The notes: generated from the letters alone by a model not told the origin. A stretch of DNA of 64,000 bases from Modicisalibacter ilicicola DSM 19980 (GCF_900128925.1 NZ_FQUJ01000014.1:45228-109227); one strand, 5' to 3'. Counted from the stretch's first letter, positions 7,704 to 17,216 are shown. Program-made: numbers and translations.

Positions 7704-9013
7704 TGACTGAAACTCGCGTACTGCGTGGCCCGCTGCTCACCTTCCGGGAAGACCCGGGCGGCGAGGACCAGCCCGAGGCCGGCAGCATCCTGTATCTCGA
7801 GGATGGCGCCCTGTGGCTCGATCATGGACATGTCCGCGCGGTGGACGATTACACTCGCCTGGCGCCCCGTCTGCCGGCGGGCATCGAGGTGGTGGACTAT
7901 GCCGGCAAGCTGATGATGCCGGGGTTCATCGACAGCCACGTGCACTATGTGCAGCTCGACATCATGGCGGCCTACGGCCGCCAGCTGCTCGACTGGCTGA
8001 ACGAGTACACCTTCCCCGAGGAGTGCCGCTTCGCCGAACGCGACTATGCCGAACCGGTGGCCGAGGCCTTCCTGGACGAGCTGCTGCGGGCGGGGACGAC
8101 CACCGCCCAGGTGTTCTGCAGCTCGCACCCCGTCTCGGTGGAATCGTTCTTCGTCGCGGCCCACCGGCGTGGCCTGCGCATGCTGGCCGGCAAGGTGCTG
8201 ATGGACCGCAACGCTCCGGAGGCGCTGACGGATACCGCGCTCGGCGGTATTCGCGACACCGAGCGCCTGATCGGCGACTGGCACGGCAAGGGACGACTGA
8301 GCTACAGCCTGACCCCGCGCTTCGCGCCGACCTCGACCCGGCGACAGCTGGACGCCACGGGAAGCCTGCTGCGCAATGCCCCCGACCTGTACCTGCAGAC
8401 GCATCTTGCCGAGAACCGTGGCGAGATCGACTGGGTCGCCGAGCTGTTTCCCGAGGCCTTCGACTACCTGGACGTTTACGAGCGACACGGCCTGGTCGGC
8501 CCCCGCAGCACCTTCGCCCACGGCATTCACCTGACCCAGGACGCTCGTGCGCGACTGGCGGATGCCGGGGCCAATATCGCCTTCTGCCCGACGTCCAACC
8601 TGTTCCTGGGCAGCGGGCTGTTCGATCGGCTGGCCTGTCGCAAGGCCGGGCTCGCCGTTTCCCTGGCCAGCGACGTCGGCGCGGGGACCGATCTCTGCGG
8701 GCTCGGCACCCTCAAGGCCGCCTATCAGGTCGGTCAACTGCTCGGTCAGCCCCTGACCGCCTGGCAAGGCTTCTATCACCTGACCCTGGGTAATGCCCGG
8801 GCGCTGCAGCTCGATGCCCACATCGGTAGCCTGCGTGAAGGCGCCGAGGCCGACATCGTGGTGCTCGACCCCCGGGCGACGCCACTGCTGGCAAGGCGCA
8901 CCGCCCGCGCGAACAGCCTCGGGGAGCGCCTGTTCGCCCTGATGATGCTGGGAGACGATCGCGCGATCTACGAGACCTGGGCGGGAGGAAAGTGCCAGCA
9001 TCGACGCGCCTAG
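7700..9013 (+). CDS. guaD: Guanine deaminase
   Basis: The 437-residue amidohydrolase converts guanine to xanthine and ammonia and so feeds xanthine dehydrogenase. The metal-site HxH is H80 and H82 in GFIDSHVHYVQ. Later motifs are LQTHLAEN, AHGIHL and ASDVGAGTD, which supply the remaining ligands of the single zinc. The length is normal for bacterial GuaD. Two tandem ATG codons occur at the start; the first, overlapping the xdhC stop, is given. It is the last gene of the operon and converges with the adenine deaminase gene 29 bases later. Confidence 0.93.
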   Translation: MMTETRVLRGPLLTFREDPGGEDQPEAGSILYLEDGALWLDHGHVRAVDDYTRLAPRLPAGIEVVDYAGKLMMPGFIDSHVHYVQLDIMAAYGRQLLDWLNEYTFPEECRFAERDYAEPVAEAFLDELLRAGTTTAQVFCSSHPVSVESFFVAAHRRGLRMLAGKVLMDRNAPEALTDTALGGIRDTERLIGDWHGKGRLSYSLTPRFAPTSTRRQLDATGSLLRNAPDLYLQTHLAENRGEIDWVAELFPEAFDYLDVYERHGLVGPRSTFAHGIHLTQDARARLADAGANIAFCPTSNLFLGSGLFDRLACRKAGLAVSLASDVGAGTDLCGLGTLKAAYQVGQLLGQPLTAWQGFYHLTLGNARALQLDAHIGSLREGAEADIVVLDPRATPLLARRTARANSLGERLFALMMLGDDRAIYETWAGGKCQHRRA

Positions 9014-9042
9014 GCATTATCTGAAAAGTGCCTGGCTCGCGG

Positions 9043-10038
9043 TCAACGGCAAGCGTTCAGCCGTTCGCGCAGCTCCTTGCGGCGGGCCTCGCTCATGAAG
9101 GCCGCCTGGATGGCGTTTTCCGCCAGCACCGCGAAGGTTTCCTTCGACCAGCCGAAGGCGTCATGGCAGGCCAGGTAGTTGTCCAGCACGCCTCCGCCGA
9201 AATAGGCGGGATCGTCGGAATTCAGGGTCAGCACCAGGCCGGCGTCGAGTAACCGTGGCAGGGGGTGGTCATGCATGCGCTCGACCACCTTGAGGCGCAC
9301 GTTGGAGAGCGGACAGACCGTCAGCGGCACGCGCTCGTCACGCAGCCGGGCCACCAGTTCGGGGTCCTCCAGGCAGCGCACGCCGTGATCGATACGGCAC
9401 ACCTCCAGCAGGTCCAGCGCCTCGCGGATATAGGCCGGCGGCCCCTCCTCCCCCGCATGCGCCACCCGCGGCAACCCCAGCAGCCTGGCCCGGGCGAACA
9501 CCTCGACAAACTTGCCGGGCGGATTGCCCTGCTCGGCACTGTCCAGCCCCACCGCATCGAGCAATTCCAGATAGGGGCTCGCCCGCTCGAGCACCTCCAT
9601 GGCCTCGGCTGCCGATCGATCGCGGAGAAAGCTCATGATCAGGGCCGTGGAAAGCCCCCATTCGCGCTCGGCCTGGCGCATTGCCCGGGTCAGCCCCTCG
9701 AACTGCACGCCCAGTTCGATGCCGCGAGCCAGGTGGGCCTGGGGGTCGAAGGAGAGTTCCACGTGCACGACACCTTCCGCCTGGGCGCGGCGAAAGTAGT
9801 CCATGGCCAGGTCGAAGAAGTCATCGGCGGTGCGCAGCACCGCCATGCCCTGGTAGTAGAGGTCGAGAAAGGACTGCAGATCGCTGAAGTCGTAGGCGGC
9901 GCGCACCTCCTCCACCGACGCGTAGGGCAGTTCGACAGCGTTGCGCGCCGCCAGTGCGAACATCAATTCCGGTTCTAGCGAGCCCTCGATATGCAGATGC
10001 AGTTCGACCTTGGGCAGTGTCGTCAACCACGCTTTCAT
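9043..10038 (-). CDS. Adenine deaminase (adenosine deaminase family, type 2)
   Basis: The 331-residue protein belongs to the adenosine deaminase family, with ELHLHIEGSL (metal ligands H14 and H16), VAHAGEEGPP, RIDHGVR and NSDDPAYFGG. GLDSAEQGNPPGKF and PLTVCPLSNVRL match the branch of Pseudomonas aeruginosa PA0148 and yeast Aah1, which deaminate adenine to hypoxanthine rather than adenosine. Hypoxanthine is an XdhAB substrate, so this completes adenine entry into the pathway. It starts 25 bases after cydC on the same strand and may share its transcript, with a separate promoter possible. An adenosine specificity cannot be fully excluded from sequence alone. Confidence 0.87.
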   Translation of the reverse strand: MKAWLTTLPKVELHLHIEGSLEPELMFALAARNAVELPYASVEEVRAAYDFSDLQSFLDLYYQGMAVLRTADDFFDLAMDYFRRAQAEGVVHVELSFDPQAHLARGIELGVQFEGLTRAMRQAEREWGLSTALIMSFLRDRSAAEAMEVLERASPYLELLDAVGLDSAEQGNPPGKFVEVFARARLLGLPRVAHAGEEGPPAYIREALDLLEVCRIDHGVRCLEDPELVARLRDERVPLTVCPLSNVRLKVVERMHDHPLPRLLDAGLVLTLNSDDPAYFGGGVLDNYLACHDAFGWSKETFAVLAENAIQAAFMSEARRKELRERLNACR

Positions 10039-10063
10039 CCTGGCCTCCCTTGCTTGTCGCCGT

Positions 10064-11797
10064 TCAGTGGCCGCGACCGTCGGCGAGCCGCCCGTCGCGC
10101 AGCCACAACCGGCGGGTCACGCCGGGTAAATGCGCCTCGTCATGGGCAAGATACAGCACCGTGCGCCCCGCTAGCCAGGGGTCCAGGCGCGCGGCGATGC
10201 GTTCGGCGGTCGCCTCGTCGACGCCCGAGAAGGGTTCATCGAGCATCACCAGATCCGTATCGGCGAGAATCACCCTTGCCAGTGCCACCCGGCGTGCCTG
10301 ACCACCGGAGAGCTGCCGCCCGGATTCGCCGACCCAGGTCTCGAGCCCCCTAGGCAATTCTCGGGCCCAGTCGGCCAGGTCCACCAACTCGAGTGCCTGC
10401 CAGAGTGCCTCGTCGGTGGCATCAGAACGACCGAGACGCAGGTTCGCCGCCAGGCTGTCGTGGAACAGTTCGGTGTGCTGGGTGAGGTAGCCGACTCGTG
10501 AACGCAACGCCCCGAGGGCCAGGGTGCGCACATCCCGATCATTCACCCTGACCTGGCCACGACTCGGGTCGATCAGCCTGACGATCAGCTGGGCGACGCT
10601 GGACTTGCCGGCACCGGAGGCGCCCAGCAGCGCGACACGCTGGCCGGCATGCAGCGTGAACGACACCTCCTCGAGGGCCGGCGCGAGGTTGCCGGCACCC
10701 GGCACCGAGTAATCCAGGATGACCCCCTGCAAGGCCACCTCCAGGGCACCCGGGGCAGGCACGGTTGCGTCCGAGGTCTCCGGGAGGTTGCCTCGGCTGG
10801 CCGCCAGGTCATTCAGGCGACGTGCCGACGCCCGGGTCGCGCCCAGATGAGTGAAGGCGCCGGGCAGCACGGCCAGCGCCTCGTTCATCGCCAGCACCGC
10901 CAGGGGCATCAGCACCATCGAGGGTCCGGAGAGCTCGCCCTCGATGTAGGCATGGGCGCCCAGCCACAGCGCCAGCAGCGCCGCAAGGCTCACCCCTGCC
11001 CCCGCCAGCGCACTGCCCAGCGCCTGACGGCGCCCCAGGCGGCGTTGATCGTCGTAGAGTCGCTGCTCGATATCGTGCAACGTCCGACGATGGACCGACA
11101 GCGTGCGATAGCAGCTCAGCTCGGCCAGGCCCTCGATCTGCTCGATGGTCCGCGAGCGCAGGCGGTCGAGGGTGGCGACCCGGCGCCGGCTCGCCGCCAT
11201 GCCCAGGCCGGCCTGCCCGACCACCAGCCACGCCCAGACCAGCAGCAGGAGCCCCCCGACACTCAAGCCGATGCCGGGCACCAGGATGCCCAACAGCCCC
11301 CCGATCCCGGCAATGGCGAGCAGTGCCACCAGCGGCGGGGCCAGCAGACGCAGATAGAGGCTGTCCAGGGTGTCGATGTCCGCGGTCAGTCGGTTGAGCC
11401 ACTCCGAGGCGCGCAGTCGTCCGAGCGTGCGACCATCGAGGCGCGTCAGCACGGCGAACAGGCTCGCCCGCAGATCGGCGAGCAGGCGCAGTACCGTGTC
11501 ATGGTTGTACAGGCGCTCGACATAGCGGGAGACGGTGCGTGCGATGGCGAAGAAGCGTATCCCGGCGCCAGGCCGATAGATATCGACGCTGGCCGAGACG
11601 CCGGCGGCAAGCAAGGCGCCGGCAATGGCCGTGGTGGTGATGAACCAGCCCGACAGTGCCAACAGGCCGATGGCGGCCGCCACGGTCGACACCATCAGCA
11701 GCGCCCCCAGCCACAAGCGCCGCTGGCGATGGCTCAGCTGGCGCAGCCAGGGTCGGAAATCGTCGTTCAGTGTCGTTTCGTCACGGCGTTGCATCAT
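10064..11797 (-). CDS. cydC: ABC exporter CydC, needed for cytochrome bd assembly
   Basis: The 577-residue half-transporter has six membrane helices in the first about 300 residues, for example AIGLLALSGWFITTTAIAG. The nucleotide-binding domain has Walker A GASGAGKS, signature LSGGQARRVALARV, Walker B LVMLDEP and the H-loop LAHDE. CydC pairs with CydD in the inner membrane and exports cysteine and glutathione (haem has also been proposed), keeping the periplasm suitable for bd oxidase assembly. Two tandem ATG codons follow a GGAG motif; the first is given and the second has the better spacing. The start overlaps the end of cydD. Confidence 0.92.
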   Translation of the reverse strand: MMQRRDETTLNDDFRPWLRQLSHRQRRLWLGALLMVSTVAAAIGLLALSGWFITTTAIAGALLAAGVSASVDIYRPGAGIRFFAIARTVSRYVERLYNHDTVLRLLADLRASLFAVLTRLDGRTLGRLRASEWLNRLTADIDTLDSLYLRLLAPPLVALLAIAGIGGLLGILVPGIGLSVGGLLLLVWAWLVVGQAGLGMAASRRRVATLDRLRSRTIEQIEGLAELSCYRTLSVHRRTLHDIEQRLYDDQRRLGRRQALGSALAGAGVSLAALLALWLGAHAYIEGELSGPSMVLMPLAVLAMNEALAVLPGAFTHLGATRASARRLNDLAASRGNLPETSDATVPAPGALEVALQGVILDYSVPGAGNLAPALEEVSFTLHAGQRVALLGASGAGKSSVAQLIVRLIDPSRGQVRVNDRDVRTLALGALRSRVGYLTQHTELFHDSLAANLRLGRSDATDEALWQALELVDLADWARELPRGLETWVGESGRQLSGGQARRVALARVILADTDLVMLDEPFSGVDEATAERIAARLDPWLAGRTVLYLAHDEAHLPGVTRRLWLRDGRLADGRGH

Positions 11798-13496
11798 GAC
11801 TCCGGGCGGTGCGCTCACCGAGCATGCCGCGTTCGATCGACAGCACGCGATCCGCCAGGGCGATCAAGGCAGGGTGATGGGTAGCCACCACCAGGGTGCG
11901 CCCCCGGGCCTTCAAGTCTCGCAAGGAGGCCACGATCTGGGCCTCGCTCGCCTCATCGAGGTTCGCGGTCGGTTCGTCGAGCAGTACCAGCGGCGCCTCG
12001 GAGAGGAACACCCGGCCCAGCGCCAGACGCTGGGCCTGGCCACCGGACACCCCCAGGCCGCGCTCGCCCAGGGGGGTCGCCAGGCCTTCGGGCAGCGTGG
12101 CGAGCAGGCCATCCAGGCCGACCCGGGACAGCGCCGCGCCCAGCTGTTCGTCGCTGGCCTCCGGGGCCGCCAGTCGCAGGTTGTCCGCCAGGCTTCCCTG
12201 CACCAGCCAAGGGCGCTGGTCCATCCAGGCGATCGGTGCGGCAGGTACGACCTCCACCCGGCCCTGCTCGGCGTGCGCGAATCCCGCCAGCAGTCGCAGC
12301 AACGTCGACTTGCCGGCACCGGAGGGTCCCACCACCGCGAGGCACTGCCCCGGCTCGAGAGCCAGGCTCAAGGGGCCCAGGACGCCTTCCCGCCCCGGAT
12401 ACGCCACGCTCGCCTCGCTCAGTCGAATGCGGGCCCCGGGGGTATCGAAGGCGCCCGGCATGGGCCACCCTTCTCTTTCAGTGCCATCGGGAACGGGGCG
12501 ATTGAGCAGCGTTACCAGACCGTCCGCGGCCCCCAGGGCGGCGGCCCGATCGTGATAGTGCTGGGCCAGGGTACGCAGGGGCTGGAAGAATTCCGGCGCC
12601 AGCAACAGGATGAGCAGACCGCTGAACAGGGTCAGCTCGTCCGCCGGACCGAATCGAATGTAGCCCAGCAGACCGAAGCCGATGTAGATGGCGATCATGG
12701 CGATGGCCACGGAGGCGAAGAACTCCAGCACCGCCGAGGAGAGAAAGGCCAGTCGCAGGGTGCGCATGCTGCGACGACGATAGTCGTCGGCGGCGACAAA
12801 GACCTCCTCGACGCTGCGCTCGGCCCGATTGAACAACTGCAGCGTCGTCAGGCCACGCACCCGGTCGAGGAAATGGCCCGCCAGCCGCGTCACGGCGACG
12901 AACTGCTCGCGATTGAGTCGCTCGGCCCCCATGCCCACCAGGGCCATGAACAGCGGAATCAACGGCGCCGCGAGCAGCAGCAGAACCCCTGCCAGCCAGT
13001 CGAGCCATAGCACCACGCCAAGCAGGACCAGGGGCAGTGCCATGACCAGGCGCAATTGCGGCAGGAAGCGCGCAAAGTAGCCATCCAGTGCCTCGACCTG
13101 CTCGACGAGCTGCCCCCCCAGGCCGGCAGGGTGGCGATCGCTCAGGCCTGTCGGCCCCAGGGCGGCCAAGTGATCGAGCAGCATCGCCCTGACCCGCCGG
13201 CGCACACGCCAGCTGGCTTCCACGCCGGCGCTCTCCTGGCCCCATTGAGCGAGGGCGCGCAGGACGATCACCCCCGCCAGGGCGCCAAAGGCGGTGGTCA
13301 GGGTGCCCGGTGGTGCCTCGCCATCGATCAACCGGCTGACGACCCAGGCCAGCAGGGCCATCTGCAGCAAGGTCATGAGCCCCGCCAGCACCCCCAGCAC
13401 GGATGACAGCCACAGCCAGCCACGTATTTCGCGTGCCTGAAGGTGCAGCCAGGCGCGCGGGGTCAACTCATCCTCTGCCGCAGGCGTGGGTGGCAT
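11781..13496 (-). CDS. cydD: ABC exporter CydD, needed for cytochrome bd assembly
   Basis: The 571-residue half-transporter is the partner of CydC. The N-terminal membrane domain contains LLQMALLAWVVSRLI and several further helices. The ATPase domain has Walker A GPSGAGKST, signature VSGGQAQRLALGRV and Walker B LVLLDEP, followed by the H-loop ATHH. It lies directly downstream of cioAB on the same strand, but a MITE-like element fills most of the gap from cioB. Whether transcription of cydDC depends on the cio promoter or on sequence in the element is open. Confidence 0.92.
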   Translation of the reverse strand: MPPTPAAEDELTPRAWLHLQAREIRGWLWLSSVLGVLAGLMTLLQMALLAWVVSRLIDGEAPPGTLTTAFGALAGVIVLRALAQWGQESAGVEASWRVRRRVRAMLLDHLAALGPTGLSDRHPAGLGGQLVEQVEALDGYFARFLPQLRLVMALPLVLLGVVLWLDWLAGVLLLLAAPLIPLFMALVGMGAERLNREQFVAVTRLAGHFLDRVRGLTTLQLFNRAERSVEEVFVAADDYRRRSMRTLRLAFLSSAVLEFFASVAIAMIAIYIGFGLLGYIRFGPADELTLFSGLLILLLAPEFFQPLRTLAQHYHDRAAALGAADGLVTLLNRPVPDGTEREGWPMPGAFDTPGARIRLSEASVAYPGREGVLGPLSLALEPGQCLAVVGPSGAGKSTLLRLLAGFAHAEQGRVEVVPAAPIAWMDQRPWLVQGSLADNLRLAAPEASDEQLGAALSRVGLDGLLATLPEGLATPLGERGLGVSGGQAQRLALGRVFLSEAPLVLLDEPTANLDEASEAQIVASLRDLKARGRTLVVATHHPALIALADRVLSIERGMLGERTARSHDATP

Positions 13497-13503
13497 CGGT
13501 GCC

Positions 13504-13662
13504 TCAGGGAATTGCTGGATAAATTGCCGAACGGAATGAAGCGGGCGTCGCTACGTCGCACGGCACACAGAAGGCGAGACATAACATGGGGTTAGGCGAT
13601 ATCTTCGAGTACCGCGCAACGCAGCGATTCGTCCGTGCAGGCATTTATACGGTGATTCCTCA
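13504..13662 (-). mobile_element. MITE-like element, family 1, copy A, inserted at the cioB stop codon
   Basis: A 153-bp non-coding element (13507-13659) has imperfect terminal inverted repeats: GGAATCACCGTATAAAT at the cioB-proximal end and GGAATTGCTGGATAAAT at the other, both read inward. It is flanked by the 3-bp direct repeat TCA at 13504-13506 and 13660-13662. Read on the minus strand, the second TCA is the TGA stop of cioB. It resembles copy B at 34401-34544 over its whole length, with shared runs such as GCTGCGTTGCGCGGT and CATGTTATGTCTCGC. It encodes no transposase. The TNA target duplication is typical of some IS5-family groups, which may move it in trans. Confidence 0.78.
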
Positions 13663-14661
13663 TTGATAACCCTCGCCGGGACGAACCTTCCCCCGGAACA
13701 CCCAGTAGGCCCAGCCGGTGTAGCCCAGGATGACCGGCAGGACGATCAGGGTGCCGACCAGCAGGAAGAGCTGCGACCCCGGCGCCGCCGCCGCGTCCCA
13801 CAGGGTGTAGTCCGGCGGCACGACATAGGGCCAGCGGCTGACCAGCAGCCCCAGGTAGGTGAACAGGAACATGCTCATGGTGGCGAAGAATGGCAGCCGC
13901 GCCCGGTTGGCCCGAATCGACAGGACGAGCACCAGGGCGCTGGCCACGGCCAGTGCCGGCAGCACCCAGATCACCTGGATGTGACTGAACCAGCGGTCCC
14001 ACACGCTGGCATTGACGTAGGGCGTCCACAGGCTGACCAGCGCGAACACACCCAGCACCACCCACAGCAGCTTGGGCGCCAGGCGGTAGGCCCACTCCTG
14101 AACATGGCCCTCGGTCTTCATGATGATCCAAGTAGCGCCCAGCAGCGCGAAGCCACACATCATGCCCAGACCGGTCATGATGCTGAAGGGCGTCAACCAG
14201 TCCAGGGCGCCGCCGGTGAAGACCCGGTCCTGGGTCTCGAAGCCCTGGATATAGGCCCCCACCACGGCGCCCTGGGCGAAGGCCACGACCATCGAGCCGC
14301 CGGCAAAGGCGACATTCCACCACTTGCGCGAACGCTTTGCCTTGAAGCGGAACTCGAAGGCGATGCCGCGGAAGATGAGACCGGCGAGCATCAGAAAGAC
14401 GCCGATGTACAGGGCCGGCAGCAGGATCGAGTAAACCAGCGGGAAGGCCCCCAGTAAACCGGCGCCACCGAGCACCAGCCAGGTCTCGTTGCCGTCCCAG
14501 ATCGGCGCGCCGGTATTCATCATGACGTCGCGCGCCTCCTCGTCCGGCGCGAAGGGAAACAGGATGCCGAGCCCGAGAATGAAGCCATCCATCAGCACGT
14601 ACATGATGATGCTGAAGGCGATGACGATCGCCCAGATGACCGACAGATCGAAGGTCTCCAT
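13660..14661 (-). CDS. cioB: Cyanide-insensitive (bd-type) quinol oxidase subunit II
   Basis: The 333-residue membrane subunit carries family landmarks such as YVLMDGFILGLGILFPF in helix 1, NTGAPIWDGNETWLVLGG and GYTGWAYWVFRG near the end. It pairs with CioA to form a bd-type oxidase that reduces oxygen to water with ubiquinol. It is shorter than E. coli CydB (379 residues), as is usual in the CIO branch. The start is 3 bases after the cioA stop. Its TGA stop is one copy of the target duplication of MITE-like copy A, so the insertion left the protein unchanged. Confidence 0.92.
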   Translation of the reverse strand: METFDLSVIWAIVIAFSIIMYVLMDGFILGLGILFPFAPDEEARDVMMNTGAPIWDGNETWLVLGGAGLLGAFPLVYSILLPALYIGVFLMLAGLIFRGIAFEFRFKAKRSRKWWNVAFAGGSMVVAFAQGAVVGAYIQGFETQDRVFTGGALDWLTPFSIMTGLGMMCGFALLGATWIIMKTEGHVQEWAYRLAPKLLWVVLGVFALVSLWTPYVNASVWDRWFSHIQVIWVLPALAVASALVLVLSIRANRARLPFFATMSMFLFTYLGLLVSRWPYVVPPDYTLWDAAAAPGSQLFLLVGTLIVLPVILGYTGWAYWVFRGKVRPGEGYQ

Positions 14662-14664
14662 GCC

Positions 14665-16071
14665 TCAACTCCTTGCCGTTGCGGTGTCATCGTCGAAGGC
14701 GACATGGGAGGCGGACATCGGTCGCATGGGCCGCTCGATCTCGTCGAGATCCCGCTCTTCGTCCCCCATTCCCTTGCGAATCACCCGGGTGAGGTAATAG
14801 ACACCGGAAACGAACACCACCGCATACACCGCCACGTAGCCGATCAGGGTGAACAACGCCATGCCCCCGGTCAGCGACGGCGTGAGGCCCTCGGCCTGGG
14901 TCATCATGCCGTAGACCACCCAGGGCGCGCGCCCGGTCTCGGTGACGATCCAGCCGGCCAGCACGGCGACGAAGGGCGCCACGCTCATCAGGCGCAAACC
15001 CTGGAGAAAGTAGCGGCTGGTATAGATCCGGCCACCGCGACGCAGTACCAGCCCCGCCACGGCGAAGGCGATCATCAGGAACCCCAGCCCCACCATGATG
15101 CGAAAGCCGAAGAAGGTGAACCAGACCGGGGGTTGCTCGTCCCGCGGCACCTCCTTGAGGCCCATGATTTCCCCGTTGGGGTCGTGGGTCAGGATCAGGC
15201 TCGCCAGCTTGGGAATGCTGACCTCGAAGTGATTGGTCTGATTCTCCTGGTCGGGGATGGCGAACAGCGCCAGGGGGGCGCCCCTCTCGGTTTCCCAGAT
15301 GGCCTCGATGGCAGCGATCTTGGCCGGCTGGTGCTCCAGGGTGTTGACGCCATGGAAGTCCCCCACCACCGCCTGAGCCGGCGCGGCGATCAGCAACATC
15401 CACAGCGACATCGACAAGGCCTTGCGATTGGCCTCGATCTCGTGCCCGCGCAGCAGATACCAGGCGCTCACCCCGGCCACCACGAAGCCACCGGCCAAAA
15501 AGGACGCCAGCCCCATGTGCAGGAAGCGGTACGGGAAGGAGGGATTGAAGATCGCTTCCAGCCAGGAAGTGACGTGGAAGGTGCCATCGCGCAGCTCGAC
15601 CCCGGCCGGGGTGTGCATCCAGCTGTTGGTGGAGAGAATCCAGAACGACGAGATGAAGGTTCCCACCGCCACCATGATGGCGGCGAACAGATGGACCGCC
15701 GGCGACACGCGGCCGCGCCCGAACAGCAGTACGCCGAGAAACCCTGCCTCCAGGAAGAAGGCGGTGAGCACCTCGTAACTGAGCATCGGGCCGAGGAAGT
15801 TGGCCGTCGCCTGGGAGAAGTTGCTCCAGTTGGTGCCGAACTGGAACGACATGACGATGCCCGAGACCACCCCCATGCCGAATACCACGGCAAAGACCTT
15901 GGCCCAGAACTCCGCCAGGCGCTCCCAGGCCGTGTTGCCCGTCTTGACGAACAGGCCATACAGCAGCGCCAGGTAGGAGGCCAGGCCGATGGTGAACACG
16001 GGAAATATCGCGTGAAACGCGACGACGAAGGCGAACTGTATACGCGAGAGAAACAGGGGATCCAGTTCCAT
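14665..16071 (-). CDS. cioA: Cyanide-insensitive (bd-type) quinol oxidase subunit I
   Basis: The 468-residue subunit carries the three haems of the oxidase. Conserved haem ligands are H20 (VAFHAIFPV), H185 (RFLHMGLA) and M326 (FRIMVG). Quinol-binding residues K251 and E256 lie in KIAAIEAIWE. The loop between GLKEV and the next helix is short (PRDEQPPVWFTFFGF) and lacks the long Q-loop insert of E. coli CydA, which places the enzyme in the CIO branch. Members of that branch often resist cyanide and may lack the haem d spectrum. The promoter must lie in the 164-base gap upstream, which also holds a GACGACC/GGTCGTC hairpin at 16186-16204. Confidence 0.93.
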   Translation of the reverse strand: MELDPLFLSRIQFAFVVAFHAIFPVFTIGLASYLALLYGLFVKTGNTAWERLAEFWAKVFAVVFGMGVVSGIVMSFQFGTNWSNFSQATANFLGPMLSYEVLTAFFLEAGFLGVLLFGRGRVSPAVHLFAAIMVAVGTFISSFWILSTNSWMHTPAGVELRDGTFHVTSWLEAIFNPSFPYRFLHMGLASFLAGGFVVAGVSAWYLLRGHEIEANRKALSMSLWMLLIAAPAQAVVGDFHGVNTLEHQPAKIAAIEAIWETERGAPLALFAIPDQENQTNHFEVSIPKLASLILTHDPNGEIMGLKEVPRDEQPPVWFTFFGFRIMVGLGFLMIAFAVAGLVLRRGGRIYTSRYFLQGLRLMSVAPFVAVLAGWIVTETGRAPWVVYGMMTQAEGLTPSLTGGMALFTLIGYVAVYAVVFVSGVYYLTRVIRKGMGDEERDLDEIERPMRPMSASHVAFDDDTATARS

Positions 16072-16235
16072 GGCGACTCCTTGAGACCATCCTAGACATC
16101 AGGGGTGCACGAAACATGCATGCCAAGGGTGTGACACCGAGTGCGAAAAAATACGCCGTGCTCCCGGTGTGTCGTGTTGCCGCAGGACGACCCTCCCGGT
16201 CGTCAGCGCATCACACCGGAAGAAGCAGTCGAACT

Positions 16236-17216
16236 TCAGCCAGCCCTAATCTGCACTATGGTATAGACCAGATAGCTCGTATACGCGATGTATACCGCCA
16301 ACAGCGCCCCCCCCTCGAAACGGTTGATGCGTCCCTGGCCCCGCCAGCCGATGGCGAACACAGCCATGGCCAGGGTCATGCCTGCCATGACGACCCAATC
16401 CCGGGAAAGCACTTCGCTGCCCGCGTCGATCGGCGCGATCACCCCCGCCAGGCCGACGACACCCAGCGTATTGAAGAGATTGGAGCCCACGACGTTGCCC
16501 AGCACCAGGTCGTGCTCGTTCTTGCGAAGGGCACTGATCGACGAGGCGAGTTCGGGCAACGAGGTCCCGATGGCGACCACCGTCAGGCCGATGATCAGAT
16601 CGCTGACCCCGAACGCCTCGGCGATATAAACGGCTCCCCACACCAGCAGTCTCGAACTGGCGATCAGCACGATCAGTCCCACCAGCGTCCAGGTCACGCT
16701 GGCCTTGAACGTCATGGTCTCCTCGGCGATGCTCTCGGCGCTGTTCAGGCCCAGGGCGTCATCGCCGTTGCCGCTGGCACGCCAGATGCTCAAGCCGAGA
16801 ACCACCGCCAGGAGCAGCAACAGCAGGCCAGCATCCAGCCGGGCGATATCGCCGTCGAGCAACAGCCAGGCGGAAAACAGCGTCACCAGACACAGCAGCG
16901 GCAACTCCTGCTTGACGACCTGGGAATGCACCGTCAGCGGGCTGAGCAATGCCACGGCCCCCAGGATGAGGCCGATGTTGGCGATGTTGGAGCCGTAACC
17001 GTTGCCCAATGCCAATCCCGGGTTGCCCTGACCGGCGGCCAGGGCCGACACCATGAGTTCGGGTGCCGAGGTGCCGAAACCGATCACCAGCATGCCGATG
17101 AGCAGGGTCGACACCCCCAGGTGGCGCGCCGTCACGGCGGCACCATCGACGAACTTGTCGGCACTCCAGACCAGCAGAATCAAGCCTGCCACGATAGCGG
17201 CGGTGGCTAATAGCAC
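16236..17216 (-). CDS. Calcium/sodium antiporter (CaCA family, YrbG-like)
   Basis: The 326-residue inner-membrane protein has about ten helices in two homologous halves. The first alpha repeat contains GFGTSAPELMVSALAA and GNGYGSNIANIG. The second contains AIGTSLPELASSISAL and GNVVGSNLFNTLG. These are the ion-binding repeats of the CaCA family, which exchanges calcium against sodium or protons. The start is a GTG after GGAG at good spacing; no ATG is available in frame nearby. It is divergent from pqiA with about 245 bases between them, in which I see no further gene. Confidence 0.88.
   Translation of the reverse strand: MLLATAAIVAGLILLVWSADKFVDGAAVTARHLGVSTLLIGMLVIGFGTSAPELMVSALAAGQGNPGLALGNGYGSNIANIGLILGAVALLSPLTVHSQVVKQELPLLCLVTLFSAWLLLDGDIARLDAGLLLLLLAVVLGLSIWRASGNGDDALGLNSAESIAEETMTFKASVTWTLVGLIVLIASSRLLVWGAVYIAEAFGVSDLIIGLTVVAIGTSLPELASSISALRKNEHDLVLGNVVGSNLFNTLGVVGLAGVIAPIDAGSEVLSRDWVVMAGMTLAMAVFAIGWRGQGRINRFEGGALLAVYIAYTSYLVYTIVQIRAG

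Noticed and set aside
16186..16204. Hairpin GACGACC/GGTCGTC upstream of cioA as a terminator
   Set aside because: There is no T-run on either strand. It is noted only as a possible leader or operator structure.
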